A stretch of 64,000 bases of DNA from Muricea muricata (Eukaryota > Cnidaria > Anthozoa > Malacalcyonacea > Plexauridae), in NCBI GenBank assembly GCA_963855995.1, contig OY979717.1:44707544-44771543 (forward strand), given 5' to 3'. This document shows, piece by piece, positions 34,201 to 46,774 of the stretch. The translations under genes and the position numbers were made by a program. Position 1 is the stretch's first letter. Every line of letters starts with the position of its first letter. Under the pieces are notes generated by a model that saw only the letters and a list, made by a program, of their open reading frames with translations, searched no databases and was not told the origin of the DNA.

Positions 34201-37200
34201 GGATCAAAATCTTATTTATGACCGTGCGAATAGAATCACACAGTTCTTGTTTAATATTGGCGTTATACGTGTACATTGAACTGTCCACATGTCTCATCAT
34301 ATTCGTATACAATCTGTATTTATTCAGTTCGAATCGTACCTTCATTTGTCTTTAATTTGATATTGTTTTGTTTTTAGGCTAGCTGCTGCCCATCTGTATG
34401 TCAGTGTTGTTGGGAGCATTAGATCAATGCGATATCAAATCGACGAAAAGACCACAAAGATGAACTATCGATATATTTGCCCTCAAACTTATTTGGTATT
34501 TTCATGCAGAATTATAAAATGTTCATTGGAACTAGAGATGCCAAACATGCAAGTGGCAAGTACTAAATAAGGGAAGCACCATTGAACAGCTTGACAGTTG
34601 ACACATTGATACAGGACGAAGGGAGGAAAATAACAAAAATTTCTGGTAACTATTATTTGCAAATATGCTTTAGAAATGATGTGATTCAAATTACCTGATT
34701 CTCAGATTGATAAACGATGATAAGATATAACTATTAAATAAACCTTGCAAACAAGCTAGCATCCATTCTGGATGAGTGATCTCGTACTGTTATCTCCAAA
34801 CAATTAGTGGTGATACAAGGGGATTCATACCAGCTCTTTGCTTTGTTTAAAGAGTTCACCACATCGTGTTTGCCAATAGTGAATAACTGAATGGTGCAAA
34901 CAAGCTGTGCATTAATACTGTAGCTGTGGTGTCATTCATACCCGAAGATTTAACAACATCATGCCTGCTGTTGTTTCTTAAATCCAAGTTATTAAATATG
35001 GAAGAACAAATTTACAAATTAAAGCTATTGTTTGACATCATATGTAATAAATAGTTTGCTTATATTAGAATAAACTAGTTAGTAGCTGATTAATTGAGCA
35101 ATCTTCCATTCAGTGCCAGACACTTCATGAAATATTGGGGGGGGGGGGGCAAGTTCCAAAGGCCTCTTAAGATTTATATGTCCGTCCCATGGTAGGGGGA
35201 TCTAGGGGCATGCTCCCACAGGAAAATTTTGAAAACTACTATCCTTGAAACACTTTTTCTAGCATTTGGGGATGGTATTTTACAGAATTCCAGAGGCTGT
35301 GAAGTATGTGGAAGACATGATTTTTTCCTGGATTGTTCTCAACGGTAAAAGAATGGGAAAATTTAAACAGAAAGAGGGACATAAACTATTACGGAAATTT
35401 GGGGCTGTATTTTCTCCATACAACAATTGTCTTCAAGTCTAAAGAGCCAAATCTGACTTCAAGACTAAGCCCTGATGCACAATCTGGTTATATTATATAT
35501 CTAAATTGTACTGAATAATAAGTAATGATTCCACTTATTGAAATAAAAACTTTTTTGTGCTTCCACTTTTTAAAACTAAAGCTTCAGTAAAAATTAATGG
35601 GGGGTCTTGCACCCTCCTTCACACCTCCCCCCCCCCCCCCTAGTGTCTGCCACTGCTTCCATTACCAATCAAAATTTAAAATTGGAAAACTTCTGAAAAC
35701 TTATTATGTTATTTCCATTAAATCCTGGCTTTAAGTCTATATATACTTTCATGTGTACCACCATCCTGGAAACTTAGTTATATTTTTTCCCTCTCTATTT
35801 TCTTCAATTCTGTATACTTGTGTTATAAAGGGAATGTTCAAAACATTCCCTTTATTTTTGATGTACCGGTACATATGTTGTCTGCATAGTATACTTGTAC
35901 TTTATGTGACTAATTATGGTATTAATAAACTCTACGAGTTTAGCTTTGTGGAAATAGCCATGCAAATGTGCAAACTACTTTGTCATAACTGTGTCCAATA
36001 TATATGTTTGCTAGTACACTTTTTTGGCAAGAGAGATTACAACACTGGAAATATATAATTAAGCATGAAAATTTGTCGCAATTAACCATTGAAATGCTTA
36101 TGGTACGCCAGTTTTGAACATTAAGTTGCAATGTAATCTAGGAATTAATTTCGGTTTGTATCAATAGTGAACTTTGTTACATGAAACCCCCAGAAATCTA
36201 CTTAGCGGGTGGTTTGAGCATAACCTGGAAAATTGTGAGAAAACAGGTTTTTAACACTCACAATAGACCATTTTCGAGATCTTGCCAGATAATATTGGAA
36301 ACTATGGAATCCTCAAAAAAGGTAAATTTTCAGGTGAAACAATCAGAATGGTAAAAAAATGCACTTGAAGTACATGTAGCGTCGCAAACTTCGAAATAAC
36401 TAGTCTACTTCACTGATCTTTTTGCGGCTACCCACATGTACGCTACGCGTACCTATTTTTACGTTTTACAGTCAAATACAAAAACCTTCCCACTTCCACT
36501 TCTGTAACTTTGTTTTGTATTTCTGTAATTTGTTAATTTGTTCTATTTTTCTGTAGCGATTACCACTTTATCGGCAAATATCGCGATAGGGTCCGATAGA
36601 ATTTCGCTTTCCGATACGTCAATTTGTAGCAATGGATACAATGGATATAAGCAAATGTCTACTTCACTGTACTATGTAAAGTTTCTATTTGGTTAAACGT
36701 ATAAGCATTAAGCAGTCGAACTGTTGATGCAATTGCATGATTTAAGCTAGCCTACTCAGTATTATGTGAGTTATTACAGTAGTTCACTTCGACTTTGTAA
36801 ATAGAGTCTATATACACCACAAAAATATTACTCTTTTTAGTCTATTTCAATAATTATGCAACTTTTTCTGGATAAATGAGAAGTGATAACATGCGTTTGC
36901 TGTGAGCCTGCCCACAAAATAAAACACCTGTTGCCGACTTGTATACGGCACTTGTTGTTAGATATGTATGTGCCAACTGCAAAAAGTGCAAAGAATGATC
37001 ATACCTTAGTTAAAACCATAATCACCAATCACGTGTGCATTATACAGACTGGTAGCTACAATTCATAGCGCTATATTTGACATGGTCATAATCTACACAC
37101 TGCAGGTCTGCAGGAAATTCATAATCTTCTTACTGTGCTCGCAAGAAGAAAATTATTTTTTCCACCCCTGCATTTTACTGTCAGAGCACCACTATGAAAA

Positions 37201-40200
37201 TCGCATAAAATACACGACTGTATGTACGGCAGACAATTTATTTCCATTTAGTTGCCAACCTTGGGAATATACACTGCGACCCATGATATTAGTTTTATAA
37301 GATATTTATGCCGTACGTGTTCAAGATGAGCATTAATATTCATTAAAACTTACGAACATCAAAACAATGTTGTGAGGAGATCTTTACGATGTTAACAGCT
37401 GGGCATTTTGTTGTTGCTGTCAAAAATAGCGCGGGTGCATTTCTTGAACTTAATTTTTTTTCTTCGAACAATGAAAACACGTATTTTGAGAGAATTTTTT
37501 GAAGTCTCTTGTTGATTTCTTCATGGAAAATAAGACGTTTCTCAACAACATAAGTCACAGTGTTTGTATGCAACGATATAACAGCGTAATCGAGTGCAAA
37601 CGTGCGAAGAAATGCTATTTGGAAATTGGCGACAAATGGATATTTTCCACTCATGGTCAGAATTTCAGAGGCAGGGTTTAACTACATGGAAGCAAGCAAG
37701 TGTTCTCATTTTACTGTTGGTAGATGCTTAGTAACTGTTTATTCCACAGGTATGCTCAGTAAGTTGTTTGGTCTACCTTATCAGGAATCATAAGTGTCTG
37801 AAAATACACAATTTGAAGAAAATGACATATATTCCCCTTGTAGATTCGCAGAGTATAGCCGTTGCCTTTAATTAAAAATTGTGTTTTATGAAAGTTAAAT
37901 CCTACTTTGTTCTATTAAAGCTTGAACCATTCATAGGAAAAATGCACCAGATGTGACAATCAACAAATGCATTTGCTGTAGTGCAGATGACATGTGATGA
38001 CATGTTATTTTAATTGCTCCACTATTGGCTTATTATAAAGTAAAAATAGCTGTTAAATGATGTTGAAGAGAATCGAGTATTTCTGTTATGATATAGGAAG
38101 TGCTGTACTGATTTGTTTAAATTTAGAAGTCTCATGGTACTGTTTAACACAAGCATGTTTGCCTTGTGAAATCCTGTAGTGACATGGCATATAAATGCAA
38201 ATATCTCAAAGGTTTGACTATTGCCTTTCTCTGAAATATGCCCTAAAATTATCTTTTCATATCAAGTGTCCAGGTAAAGTTAGTAGGCATGCTGGGAAAA
38301 ATGCGCATGATATGTTTTTTTTTACCTAAATCATGTACATCCAGTAATCTCATAATATTTTGCTTCCTCTTTCTAGTCACATAATAGCTATATATTCACT
38401 CATTGTAAATGAAAATTTGATACAATGTTGCTTGCACCCTGATAAAGTAATGAAAGTCTTTTGTACCCCTTTAATTCTATATAAAAGTTGTAGACATGTG
38501 TCAAATTTTGCACTTGGCTGTTAGCATGTTACTGCTAAGGCTTAAATTATATTGCATTTATTGAAATGATATTACAAAACAATCTAAATATGCTTTTTAA
38601 TTGCAATTTTCATGAAATAATCCGCAAAGTTGTTATACTGGCATACTGGTGTACGATTGTGCAGTTTTTTATGTGCAGCATATGCATTAATTTGACAAAT
38701 TAAATTACATTTGTTTTTATTATATTTTATGCTTTATTTGTAATTACATAGCCTAAATCTTCCAAACCAGTCAACAATGTCTTTCTAGCTTGTATACCTA
38801 TGTTTTTAATCCGTATCTACTTGGACTGGACAAATTATGGGCAATATTCATTGACTGAATTCTCAAAAAGTACGAGCTTGCCTGTATTCATAGCATAAAA
38901 GCAAAATAATAAAGCAAAATAATAAATTTTTAAGTTAAAACCTTTGTGATGGATCGGTTAACGTTTTTCATTAAATATTAAAGTATTTTTGTTTATTAAA
39001 GTGGTCGTTCTATGAGTATTGAAGCCAGGCAAATCCAGAAAACACTCCATTCATACGCCGCCATATTGAATTTCACTTTCTCGCCCCAGGGATTGCGCGC
39101 TAAATTTGGCGCATGCTCCGTACAAAATGCCCAGCTGTTTACGATGTTGATATTTGATGTTAGTCACATGACTGAAAATATATGGAAGTGGAAACGACAT
39201 TCTTTAACCAAAAACAGCATAGGTTCCAACAAGAGAATGTTTTAGTCAGAAAATAAATGAACTTGGTGTCATAGTTAAAGGATTTTTCAAAGAATACGTG
39301 GAACGGAAGAAAAGTGGGATTCTGGACTTCTAAAATGGATAAGAATGGGAGGTATTAGGCGTTTAAAGGAGAACTGTTCGTAAATTGTCATGATCAACGT
39401 CTATCAACATTTTGAGAAAGTTTGCTTTGCCATATATCTTCAAAACTAGCAATGATGGATTCCTGGTAAGCAATAATAATTCTAAAAGTACCTCCACTGG
39501 TGTCGTGGAATAAACTTTTGGAACTGAATTGAGGCAAAAAACGCCTGAGAGCACAACGGAAGTTTGTCCTTTTGGCGGGCAGACGAAATCAGCATGATAA
39601 AGCTTGGAAAATGCATGCATGGGTTAGATTATTGATATCCAATGATGGTATGTGACAGGCGAGGCTAAGGGGTCAACAAAAAAGTGGTAAAGTAGACGAG
39701 TTCTGCTGGTAACAGCGGAAATAGGGATCAGAGGTCTCTCTTGCACATTTAGGATCTAAATGATCGGGCAGGATTAGGGACCTTTGGCAGGTACCTAAAA
39801 CCTTTCATCAGAAGTTCCTTTTCCCAGCATTAGGGCATTATCACGTTGATCTCGACTTGCCTGTCTTGTCTGTCTCGACTTGTTGTGCTCTCAAGCATTT
39901 TTTGCCTCAATCCAGTTCCAAACGTTTATTCCACGACACCAGTGGAGGTACTTTTAGAATTATTATTGCTTACCAGGAATCCATCATTGCTAGTTTTGAA
40001 GATATATGGCAAAACAAACTTTCTCAAAATGTTGATAGACATTGATCATGACAATTTACGAACAGTTCTCCTTCAAACGCCTAATACCTCCCATCCTTAT
40101 TCATTTTAGAAGCCCAGAATCCCTCTTTTCTTCCGTTCCACGTATTCTTTGAAAAATCCTTTAACTATGACACCAAGTTCATTTATTTTCTGACTAAAAC

Positions 40201-43200
40201 ATTCTCTTGTTGTTACCTATACTGTTTTTGGTTAAAGAATGTCGTTTCCACTTCCAATTAAGTTAAAAACGACGTCTTATCGGGTTATCATATTTTTAAA
40301 ACTAATAGCGTGGTCCACCTGAAATATGGAACAACGCCATATTTTTTCAGTCATATGACTAACATCAAATATCAACATCGTAAAGATCTCCTCACAACTT
40401 TGTTTTGATGTTCGTAAGTTTTAATGAATAGTAATGCTCATTTTGAAAACGTACGGCATAAATATCTTATAAAACTAATATCATGGGTCGCAGTGTATTA
40501 AACTACTAATGCTACACAAACGTCGCGCGAGACCGACCGACTATCGCACGAGAAAAAGCAATTCCGCGAGTTTCTGACAGCTGTAAAAGGAACATTATGT
40601 AGAAGATTTATTTAAGGTTAAAAACCACCGATTTCTGGGCCACCTATGCTTTTACGAACGGAACTTAAATACCGATAGATATGCCATATGCGATAGAACC
40701 TTTTTACATAAATGCAGTAGCTTTAGTCTTGCATTTTTTACTCGGATCCTAAATGCGACATAACCGGTTCATTTCTTTCAAGTGCAGAACCGTACCTAGA
40801 GCGTTAATTATATTCATATGCTCGTGTTCCGCTCGAAGGTCGAGGAAACTGTGTTGAAATATTCTTCAGCAATCTATCATTGTACAAAAGTTAAAAGTAT
40901 CAAAACAATTGGATTATACTTGCAAAAATAAGCATAAAAAGCAAAACAAGACAACAAAATTGTGTTCTCGTGGATGTTAACATTCAATACATAAATTCAA
41001 ATTCAACAAGACAATGTCAGTGTGAAGAACATTCAGGAAGAACATAGAGTAGATTTAGAGATCAGTGACCGGAAAGACATAGTTCATAGTTAGATCAACA
41101 CATCTTTTGTATTATATTTTTTGGGTTTGTTATTATTATATTTTATGTTTTGTGTGTGTGTCTGTTAAAATGATACGGTAATCGATTTATTAAGCGAAGG
41201 GCGATAACAATTTACAGTCAGTCTTCATGAAATTCACAATAATTATATTGAATTAGCATACTTTTTCATAGTATGAAATTCTTTAAGAAAAAAAGGCAAT
41301 TTTATCTCTGCCGGGTGTGTCAGTTATTTCGTGCACAACTCGCTGCTGACCTCAAATGCTGTGGTAAATAGTCACTTTCTTGAACAATGTTATACTTCTT
41401 TCTTCAGATAACCACCCCTAAACTAACCCTCCTGAACACTACAAGCACTTTAGAAAGGCTATTGCCCTGTTAAACCTATGTCGTCATTGTCATTCCAGGG
41501 CGAGACAATTTTTGGGACTTTTCACCCAGTAGTTTGGGATTGGTCAGCTTACCCCTAAAACAGTTGAGATTATCTCTGGTAAATGAAATGCATACAGACT
41601 CCTATACAGGAGAGTCTAGATCCCAGATTATAGCTATTCCAGTATCGATGCTCTCTACATACACGTGTATTTTGAAACAGCATGACAACTGACGTACGTA
41701 CATAAACTGCGATTTTAGCTTCATTACCTTTTTGCCATGTCGTGCCTGTAGTCTTGAAAGGTTTTTCCACAATTTATCCTTACGTCCAATTTGAAACGAC
41801 CCCGGGAAATGATTGACCTAGTTATATAAAGCAGTTTGGAAAATGGTCAAATCACTTTTCAGTCATGGCACTTCACTTGCTGTTTAATAATTCTTAAATA
41901 GTAAATTGAAATTCGAGTTGAACTCATATGCAAGTTTTATGTAAACAGGAAATAGTTCGAACTGAAATTTATGACTTTATCGCAACCATGTAGGTATATA
42001 ATCCAACATATTAACTGCAACACTGGTTTTATTCAAGGAATGTAATCGCCACACAATGATTACACTGGGACGTGAGTTATCCATGATTAAAAATTAATAC
42101 CAATAATCTGTTCTTCGAATACATATCATGCACAATATTTTGTATTTAATTCGTATGTAAATCATTTTTCATATTATTAACCACGAAAAATTATAATTGG
42201 CTCGATTTTCTGTTACCTTTTGACAATCTCGTATTGTCTTAAATGCCGTTGCCTTCATATGCTTTCCCCAATATCCAAGCCAGTCGTTTTCTGTAACAAA
42301 ATTGAAGGCATAGTAGATACTATATGTTTAATATCGGACGAATTGATTTTTCTTATTAACATTAATTTGGGAGTATATAAAATAATCATGTGTTCAAAAT
42401 TGGTGTACTTTCTGCTTAAATAGCAACATTTTTTGCGCATACTGTATTTATACCGTAAAAATTGTCAAGTTGCCTTAATTTTTTGCCTCAATAAATCCAG
42501 TAGAGTGTCATTTTGACGCCACATTGTCATCATAAAGATTCAGGCTTTAAAGCTACCTTTGGTTCCGATTTTATATCACGAAAAAATTACGCTCGGTTCT
42601 TCAGGAAAAAATAAACTACAAATACATATTTTCTATGAACGAACTTATGGGCAATATTTGTCGTTGTCTCTTTTACGCGTCCTAGCTATGCGTACCACAA
42701 GACACGTCATGTAGCTACTCGCGTTACGTACACGTTTTAAATAGTTCGTCTTAAATCAAAGCATTTAATAGAGTTGGTTGGGTAAAAAAGTAGGGTCGGG
42801 CGGAGAACCTGAACCAATGACAGGTATTTCTTTCTCGGCATCATCATACAAACTGTATTTCTGGTGGAGACAAGAAAATGACTCTTATACATTTACAATA
42901 ATTATAAACTTTCTTGTACAATTACAAATTAACTTACTCTTTGTGGGTCGAAATCCAGATCGTGCAATACACAGTTTCACGACATTTGGCGTAATTGGGC
43001 TCATTTTCCATCTCAGCAGCTTTTTTATTTTTGACGGAAAAGGATGCACTGAGAAAAAATATAAAAATTAGAAAGAGGAAAGCCGACCGCTACGTCGGCG
43101 CAAGTGTAAATTACAGCAACCTTAAAAGCAAGGGGCGTCTTTACATAACACAACCATTCCCAGATTGGCAAAGAGGAATGGATTAAAAACAGTCTTGGTA

Positions 43201-45954
43201 ATTTATTATTTAGCAAGCTGTTATACCTCATAATTGCTTCCGAGGAGATGCCATAAAACTATTCATGAATATTTTGTTGGGTTATGGAAAATTTTTATCC
43301 CTGGTGTCATTACTGTTTATGGCTTCTGTAGCATTTAGGAAAATCATTATTCCATGGATAGAGTTATCCACCTTTAGTGCAACCAAGCCATGGTTCAAAA
43401 GGATATTAAGAAGAAGACTAAAGGTGATGACTCTGAGAGGGAGGGGGGGGGTTGACCCTAGTTTTGAATTAGGGGGACAAATATCTAAATATCCCCTACT
43501 TTTTGTCATGTTTGACAAAATTATACTTCATTCAGAGAGCATTGCCACCACAAAAAAAAATTATTTTAATAAGAGGAAGTGTAAAGTTTGACCATTCTGG
43601 GATCGCTGACCAAAAATAAATGTCTTTCATTATCATTTAGAGTTTGAAACCTGAACATTAGATTTTTGTGTAGTTTATCGCCTGATACCAATCCAAGAGG
43701 ATGTCATAAATGTGTACTAGGTACTAATTTTTTTAAATTCTGCAAGCATGCATGCATTCGGACTTTGTTACTTTAAAGTTTGCCCCCCCCCCACTCTTTA
43801 CAGCGAATTGTGGCCCTTGAAGAAGACTTACAGAGGATGTATCATGATCATACCTCGTTCACCATCCACAGTAAAATGTATAGTAGATGGTACATTGGCA
43901 AACAGACTTGGGGTCAAAGAAGACCTGACCTCCTCGGTACCGCATGCAACCCAACAACCTTTGGATGATCCAACATCAGCAGATTTCAATGATCCTCTTC
44001 TAGTTTGAATACTTCCAGCACTTGATTTTCGCCTTGTACTCAATGATTTTACAAGCTTTTCACGATGTAGAATCGCGCTGGGTGCTGAACTGATTCTGGA
44101 AGATGCTGTTGATGGCCAGGATTCACTAGAGCTGCTGTGTTGAGACAATTCTACAGAAAATACGTATCAATTTTAAGCACAGGCAACTATGTAGTCTTGA
44201 AGAATGATCTACGAGGTATGAGAATTCTAGCGATTACAGACATAGTGATCACTTACAGTACATAGCAAAAATGAGCAACCTGTTCTGGCCAGATGAAAAC
44301 AGCAATGAACAATGTTTTGCTGCCCACATTGTTCAATGTTGTCAACAATATTGTTCAGTATTGTTGAGCCTGAATTCAGCCTGCAATCACGTGTAACAAT
44401 GTTGAACAATATTGTTGACAACATTGAACAATGTGGGCAGCAAAACATTGTTCATTGCTGTTTTCATCAGGCCAGAACATGTTGTTCATTTTTTGCTGTG
44501 TATAAATTGTGCTTAGCTCGGCATAGTGTTCCTTTTTCTAGTGTCAGTGGATGGTTCAGAATTAGTAATGCATTATTGTATTCACGCCAGTATTCAAAGA
44601 ATTAAGCATCATATAGAGTTGTGAATCAACTTGTGGTTGATTTTCAACCAGCGGGCGAGCAGCAGCAATGGAGTTTCAATCGTCATCTCGCTCTGCATAG
44701 ACAGCACTATGATGCACTTGAACAACAGTGGTATTGTTCATTTCTATTTGGTATATGCATGCAAATAAAATACAAATTAGATAACAAGATAAACTGGACT
44801 ATAGAATAAAAACTTGGCTGCATGTGCCTGGTTACATGTTTGCATCATGACCAGTCTTCCTTTATAGGCAAATTTCTTTACAAATCTGCTGTGGTTTCGA
44901 AGAGCAATAAATTATATGTCTAACTTCAGCAAGAATCTTAAAACAATTAGTTTCTGGTGAGCACCTGGCACTCTCTTGTATAACTCCATCACGACCATAG
45001 GCCGATGACATAAGTACAACCGAACAACCATCTTTTACACAAATCTTTTGAATGTTCGGCAAAATGAGCGGCCGTTGTTTACAAGCAATGCACATGCTCA
45101 CAGTGCTATTTGCAGCTCGGCAATGTTTTTTTAACAAATGTGCATGCTCAGAGTATTATTTGTATGCAGTTATTTGCAGTTAATCAAAATTATTAATGCA
45201 TATAAAGAGAATAATATAATTAACACTTATTTACTGGGCGCAAAGGAAACAACATGTTTTGTGATCCCAAGACGGCGATGAAACATCTGACCTCTGCCTT
45301 AATAATTCCTCATATCCTGCTCGACCTCATTCAATAATTGTTTAATATTATCCAAACACACCTTCGGAGCAAGATTCATCATTGACATCATTAATTCCTT
45401 CTTCCAAGAGATCATCTTCATAATAGCCATCAAATAAATTACCAACATCATCATCATCTTCTGTACATTCAGAAAAACAACCATCTCCTGGTAATCTTTC
45501 AATGCAACAATAATCAATCTCTTCAACTCCCTCTTCACAAGCTTCTCCGTCACCTCCCAGCCTACTGGCTGTACCCTTGCGACAAAAAGTGGTAGGCTTG
45601 GGAATGTTTGGAGGTTTCGGCGTCTTTGCTGAGCTAGGTAGCGTGACAGGGCCACATTTTAACATCCTTTGATTGCCAGTACTTGATCCCACTTTTATGT
45701 CAGGATTTGCCTCATCGTTTTTGGTCAAATCTGTCTTTTCACAGTGAATTTTAAGTTGTTTCATTTTAGTGTTGACAAAGGAGTCAGATTTATTGTAGCT
45801 TTCCCGATTATCTGGCTCTGAAGTTTTGTTTCTTGATGTAAACGTTTCCATAACAACTTCAAAAGCCGTTTCCAATAAACTGTTCACTTCATTTCGACAT
45901 TTTACAATCTCGCCACCAACTAATGGACTTTGTATAGCCAAGACCGAGACGCTG
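22205..45954 (-). CDS. TTLL4: Tubulin polyglutamylase TTLL4-like (19 exons found)
   Basis: ATP-grasp ligase that adds glutamate side chains to tubulin. Exons in transcript order: 45362-45954, 43854-44150, 42938-43048, 42217-42290, 41728-41817, 32982-33086, 32638-32720, 31064-31192, 30380-30505, 28221-28319, 27605-27652, 26204-26290, 25276-25386, 25071-25140, 24940-24972, 23749-23820, 23355-23432, 22990-23059, 22205-22290 (TGA). All junction phases agree; donors are mostly GTAAGT-like. Motifs: [72 protein letters not shown] (ATP lysines, glycine loop), [46 protein letters not shown] (metal-binding Glu/Asn), [30 protein letters not shown]. Order and C-terminal region fit TTLL4 better than TTLL6/13. 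About 790 codons; the start codon exon is missing upstream. The last exon (22205-22290) is the least certain. Confidence 0.93.
24147..24612. mobile_element. MITE with a second MITE nested inside
   Basis: Outer inverted ends share TTTTCTATGACAAG (about 24147 and 24595-24612). A related fragment flanks the LINE at 54330-54400 and 57420-57560. Inside lies a 138-bp unit, 24317-24454, starting CACAGCCAAAAATGAACAACC-like and bounded by TA on both sides, a mariner-type signature. Lies in a TTLL4-like intron. Confidence 0.6.
25071..25200 (-). CDS. TTLL4: TTLL4-like exon with duplicated, in-frame 3' splice site
   Basis: The 70-bp exon 25071-25140 begins after TCTTTTAG. A 60-bp tandem duplication places an identical acceptor (TCTTTTAG/TAACTCTAGTG) at 25201-25202. 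Using the upstream acceptor extends the exon to 25200 and adds 20 codons with no stop and no phase change (starting [13 protein letters not shown]). The addition lies in the linker after the catalytic core. Both forms are predicted from sequence only. Confidence 0.6.
25465..26110. repeat. (CCAA)n-type microsatellite, ~650 bp
   Basis: Imperfect tetranucleotide array of ACCA/CCAA with interspersed CCAACTAACCAATCAA variants giving higher-order units. Lies in the TTLL4-like intron between exons 26204-26290 and 25276-25386. Confidence 0.9.
26418..26564. mobile_element. Hairpin MITE, ~147 bp
   Basis: Almost the whole unit folds back: TATCATTTATAGA...GGGGATTCGGTGAAATATTTCC opposite its complement, loop around GGGCTTTAGCCC. 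A diverged copy at about 28774-29640 is split by a hAT MITE. Intronic in the TTLL4-like gene. Confidence 0.7.
26826..26933. repeat. Long near-perfect hairpin, ~108 bp
   Basis: CCCACGC...TGCCATGGAATATATTTTG and TATTTCATGGCAACACGCG pair with their complements; the loop is only about 6 bases. Intronic in the TTLL4-like gene; it could be a MITE or a small-RNA source. Confidence 0.65.
27139..27384. repeat. (CATAA)n pentanucleotide array, ~49 units
   Basis: Pure CATAA repeats with no interruption, in a TTLL4-like intron just downstream of exon 27605-27652. The open frames reading MLCYV or CYVML on the minus strand are artefacts. Confidence 0.95.
27385..27562. repeat. (CATGA)n pentanucleotide array joined to (CATAA)n
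   Basis: About 23 CATGA units (27425-27537) after a mixed transition zone, then CATAA units again to 27562. It begins only 43 bp from the donor of the 48-bp exon. Confidence 0.95.
27712..27873. mobile_element. Hairpin MITE, ~160 bp
   Basis: Inverted arms containing CAGGATATGAGGAATTATTAA, with a CCGAAGCCGAAGGCTGAAGC loop region. A one-arm relative lies at 45285-45345, immediately after the donor of the large TTLL4-like exon. Confidence 0.65.
28803..29569. mobile_element. hAT-type MITE, 767 bp
   Basis: Tips CAGGGGTGGAT and complement. Flanks AAGAGGTT (28795-28802) and AAGAGGTC (29570-29577) form an 8-bp target duplication with one mismatch. It splits an older hairpin MITE. Contains a poly-C tract near 29486. 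Confidence 0.75.
29985..30330. mobile_element. Foldback MITE, arms ~145 bp
   Basis: Left arm about 29990-30127 and right arm about 30193-30330 are inverted copies, tips AATGGACGATTCCC / GGGAATGGTCCATT. It ends about 50 bp from TTLL4-like exon 30380-30505. Confidence 0.7.
32306..32427. mobile_element. Hairpin MITE, ~120 bp
   Basis: GTGCAATTAATGCCAAATCAT and CGTGATTA.CAAATCAACC pair with their complements; loop CCCGCTGGGCGG. TTLL4-like intron. Confidence 0.65.
35111..35655. mobile_element. hAT-type MITE, 545 bp, perfect 8-bp TSD
   Basis: Tips CAGTGCCAGACACT and complement of CAGTGGCAGACACT. CTTCCATT is duplicated exactly at 35103-35110 and 35656-35663. Internal poly-G and poly-C tracts lie near each end. 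Sits in the 8.6-kb TTLL4-like intron. Confidence 0.85.
37263..40500. mobile_element. Large foldback element, arms ~0.6 kb
   Basis: The right arm (about 39885-40500) is the inverted copy of 37263-37393 joined to 39139-39555. The left arm is therefore split by a 1.7-kb insertion. Tips read ATACACTGCGACCCATGATA and complement. The centre (39556-39884) is unpaired and non-coding. Lies in the largest TTLL4-like intron. Confidence 0.7.
37394..39138. mobile_element. 1.75-kb DNA element with 10-bp TSD
   Basis: Ends (A)ACAGCTGGGCATTTTGT and complement. TTACGATGTT is repeated exactly at 37384-37393 and 39139-39148. The other arm of the surrounding foldback keeps the empty site. Interior frames (up to 103 codons) show no transposase motif. 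Confidence 0.75.
40506..41720. other. TTLL4-like intron, nothing recognised
   Basis: AT-rich intronic sequence between the foldback element and exon 41728-41817; short frames only. Confidence 0.5.
44261..44500. mobile_element. Palindromic mariner-type MITE, 240 bp
   Basis: Arms of about 110 bp start CATAGCAAAAATGAGCAACC and include AACAATGTTTTGCTGCCCAC; TA on both sides. Same family as the nested unit at 24317-24454 (both share CAACCTGTTCTGGC). Confidence 0.7.
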
Positions 45955-45999
45955 CTAAACGGTCACATTACATGAAAAAATTTGATCATAAAATAGTTT

Positions 46000-46770
46000 A
46001 AAACATGTGCAAATAACTGAAATTAACGAAATTTTTCACATTTTATAAACAAGTGATCATGATGCTTTGAATTTTGATCTCGGCCGGAAGCTCAGAAAAC
46101 ATTCACAGCCAAATTTTGAAATTCCTAATATTTATGTCCCACAATCCTTAGTTTTCCCAAAATTCCATCAGCGGCCTTGCAAGTCTTGCAAGCATATTTG
46201 CTTTAAATTCTAGTTGCTAAAATTTTCTATGAACAATATTTTGCTGCTTAGATCTTTTTCTAATCTAAAAAAATTGAATTAAGCTTTTCTTAATGCCTTG
46301 CTAAACAGCCTCAAACAGGAGCTAGGAAACTGGTCTGCCATTTCTTGTAGTATCTGGTGTAAATAGCTAAAAAATAGATCAGGAAAACAATATTTGTCCG
46401 GACTGTGTCCTTTATATGTGATATAAATGAAATATGAATGAAATCAATATAAATGCATGGGTTTTGGGCAAAGCGTGAAATAAATTTCTTTAAATTTGAT
46501 TGAGTATTCCTATGTTTAAGGACAAAATCCCTGAAGTGTACGAATTTTGACGAATAAACAACGACATGATTTTCCGGGGGGGGGGGGGAGGGTAAACCGA
46601 AGTGCCAACAATACAATTTAGGAAACTGAGTCGAGTATATATATATTACAAGTTTTGATATTTTTGAATTCTAAAGGAAGGTGAATTTGGACGTCTCGAG
46701 ACATGGATGTAGTCATTGTTTCTAGAGCAAGTGCCAAAAATTAGAAAAAATATTTCATTGCCATATAAAA
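46000..46770. other. No gene recognised
   Basis: AT-rich spacer between the large TTLL4-like exon and the 3' end of the SRP RNA gene, with a poly-G tract at 46576-46588. Earlier TTLL4-like exons (5' UTR or start codon) should lie here or further right. Confidence 0.45.
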
Positions 46771-46774
46771 TAGA

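Noticed and set aside
39846..40109. Frames at 39363-39620 and 39846-40109 encoding a similar peptide as a duplicated gene
   Set aside because: They are the same sequence in the two arms of a foldback element, read on opposite strands; no family match.
44862..45137. 91-codon minus-strand frame between TTLL4-like exons
   Set aside because: The neighbouring exons join in phase without it, and it has no TTLL similarity or good splice sites.
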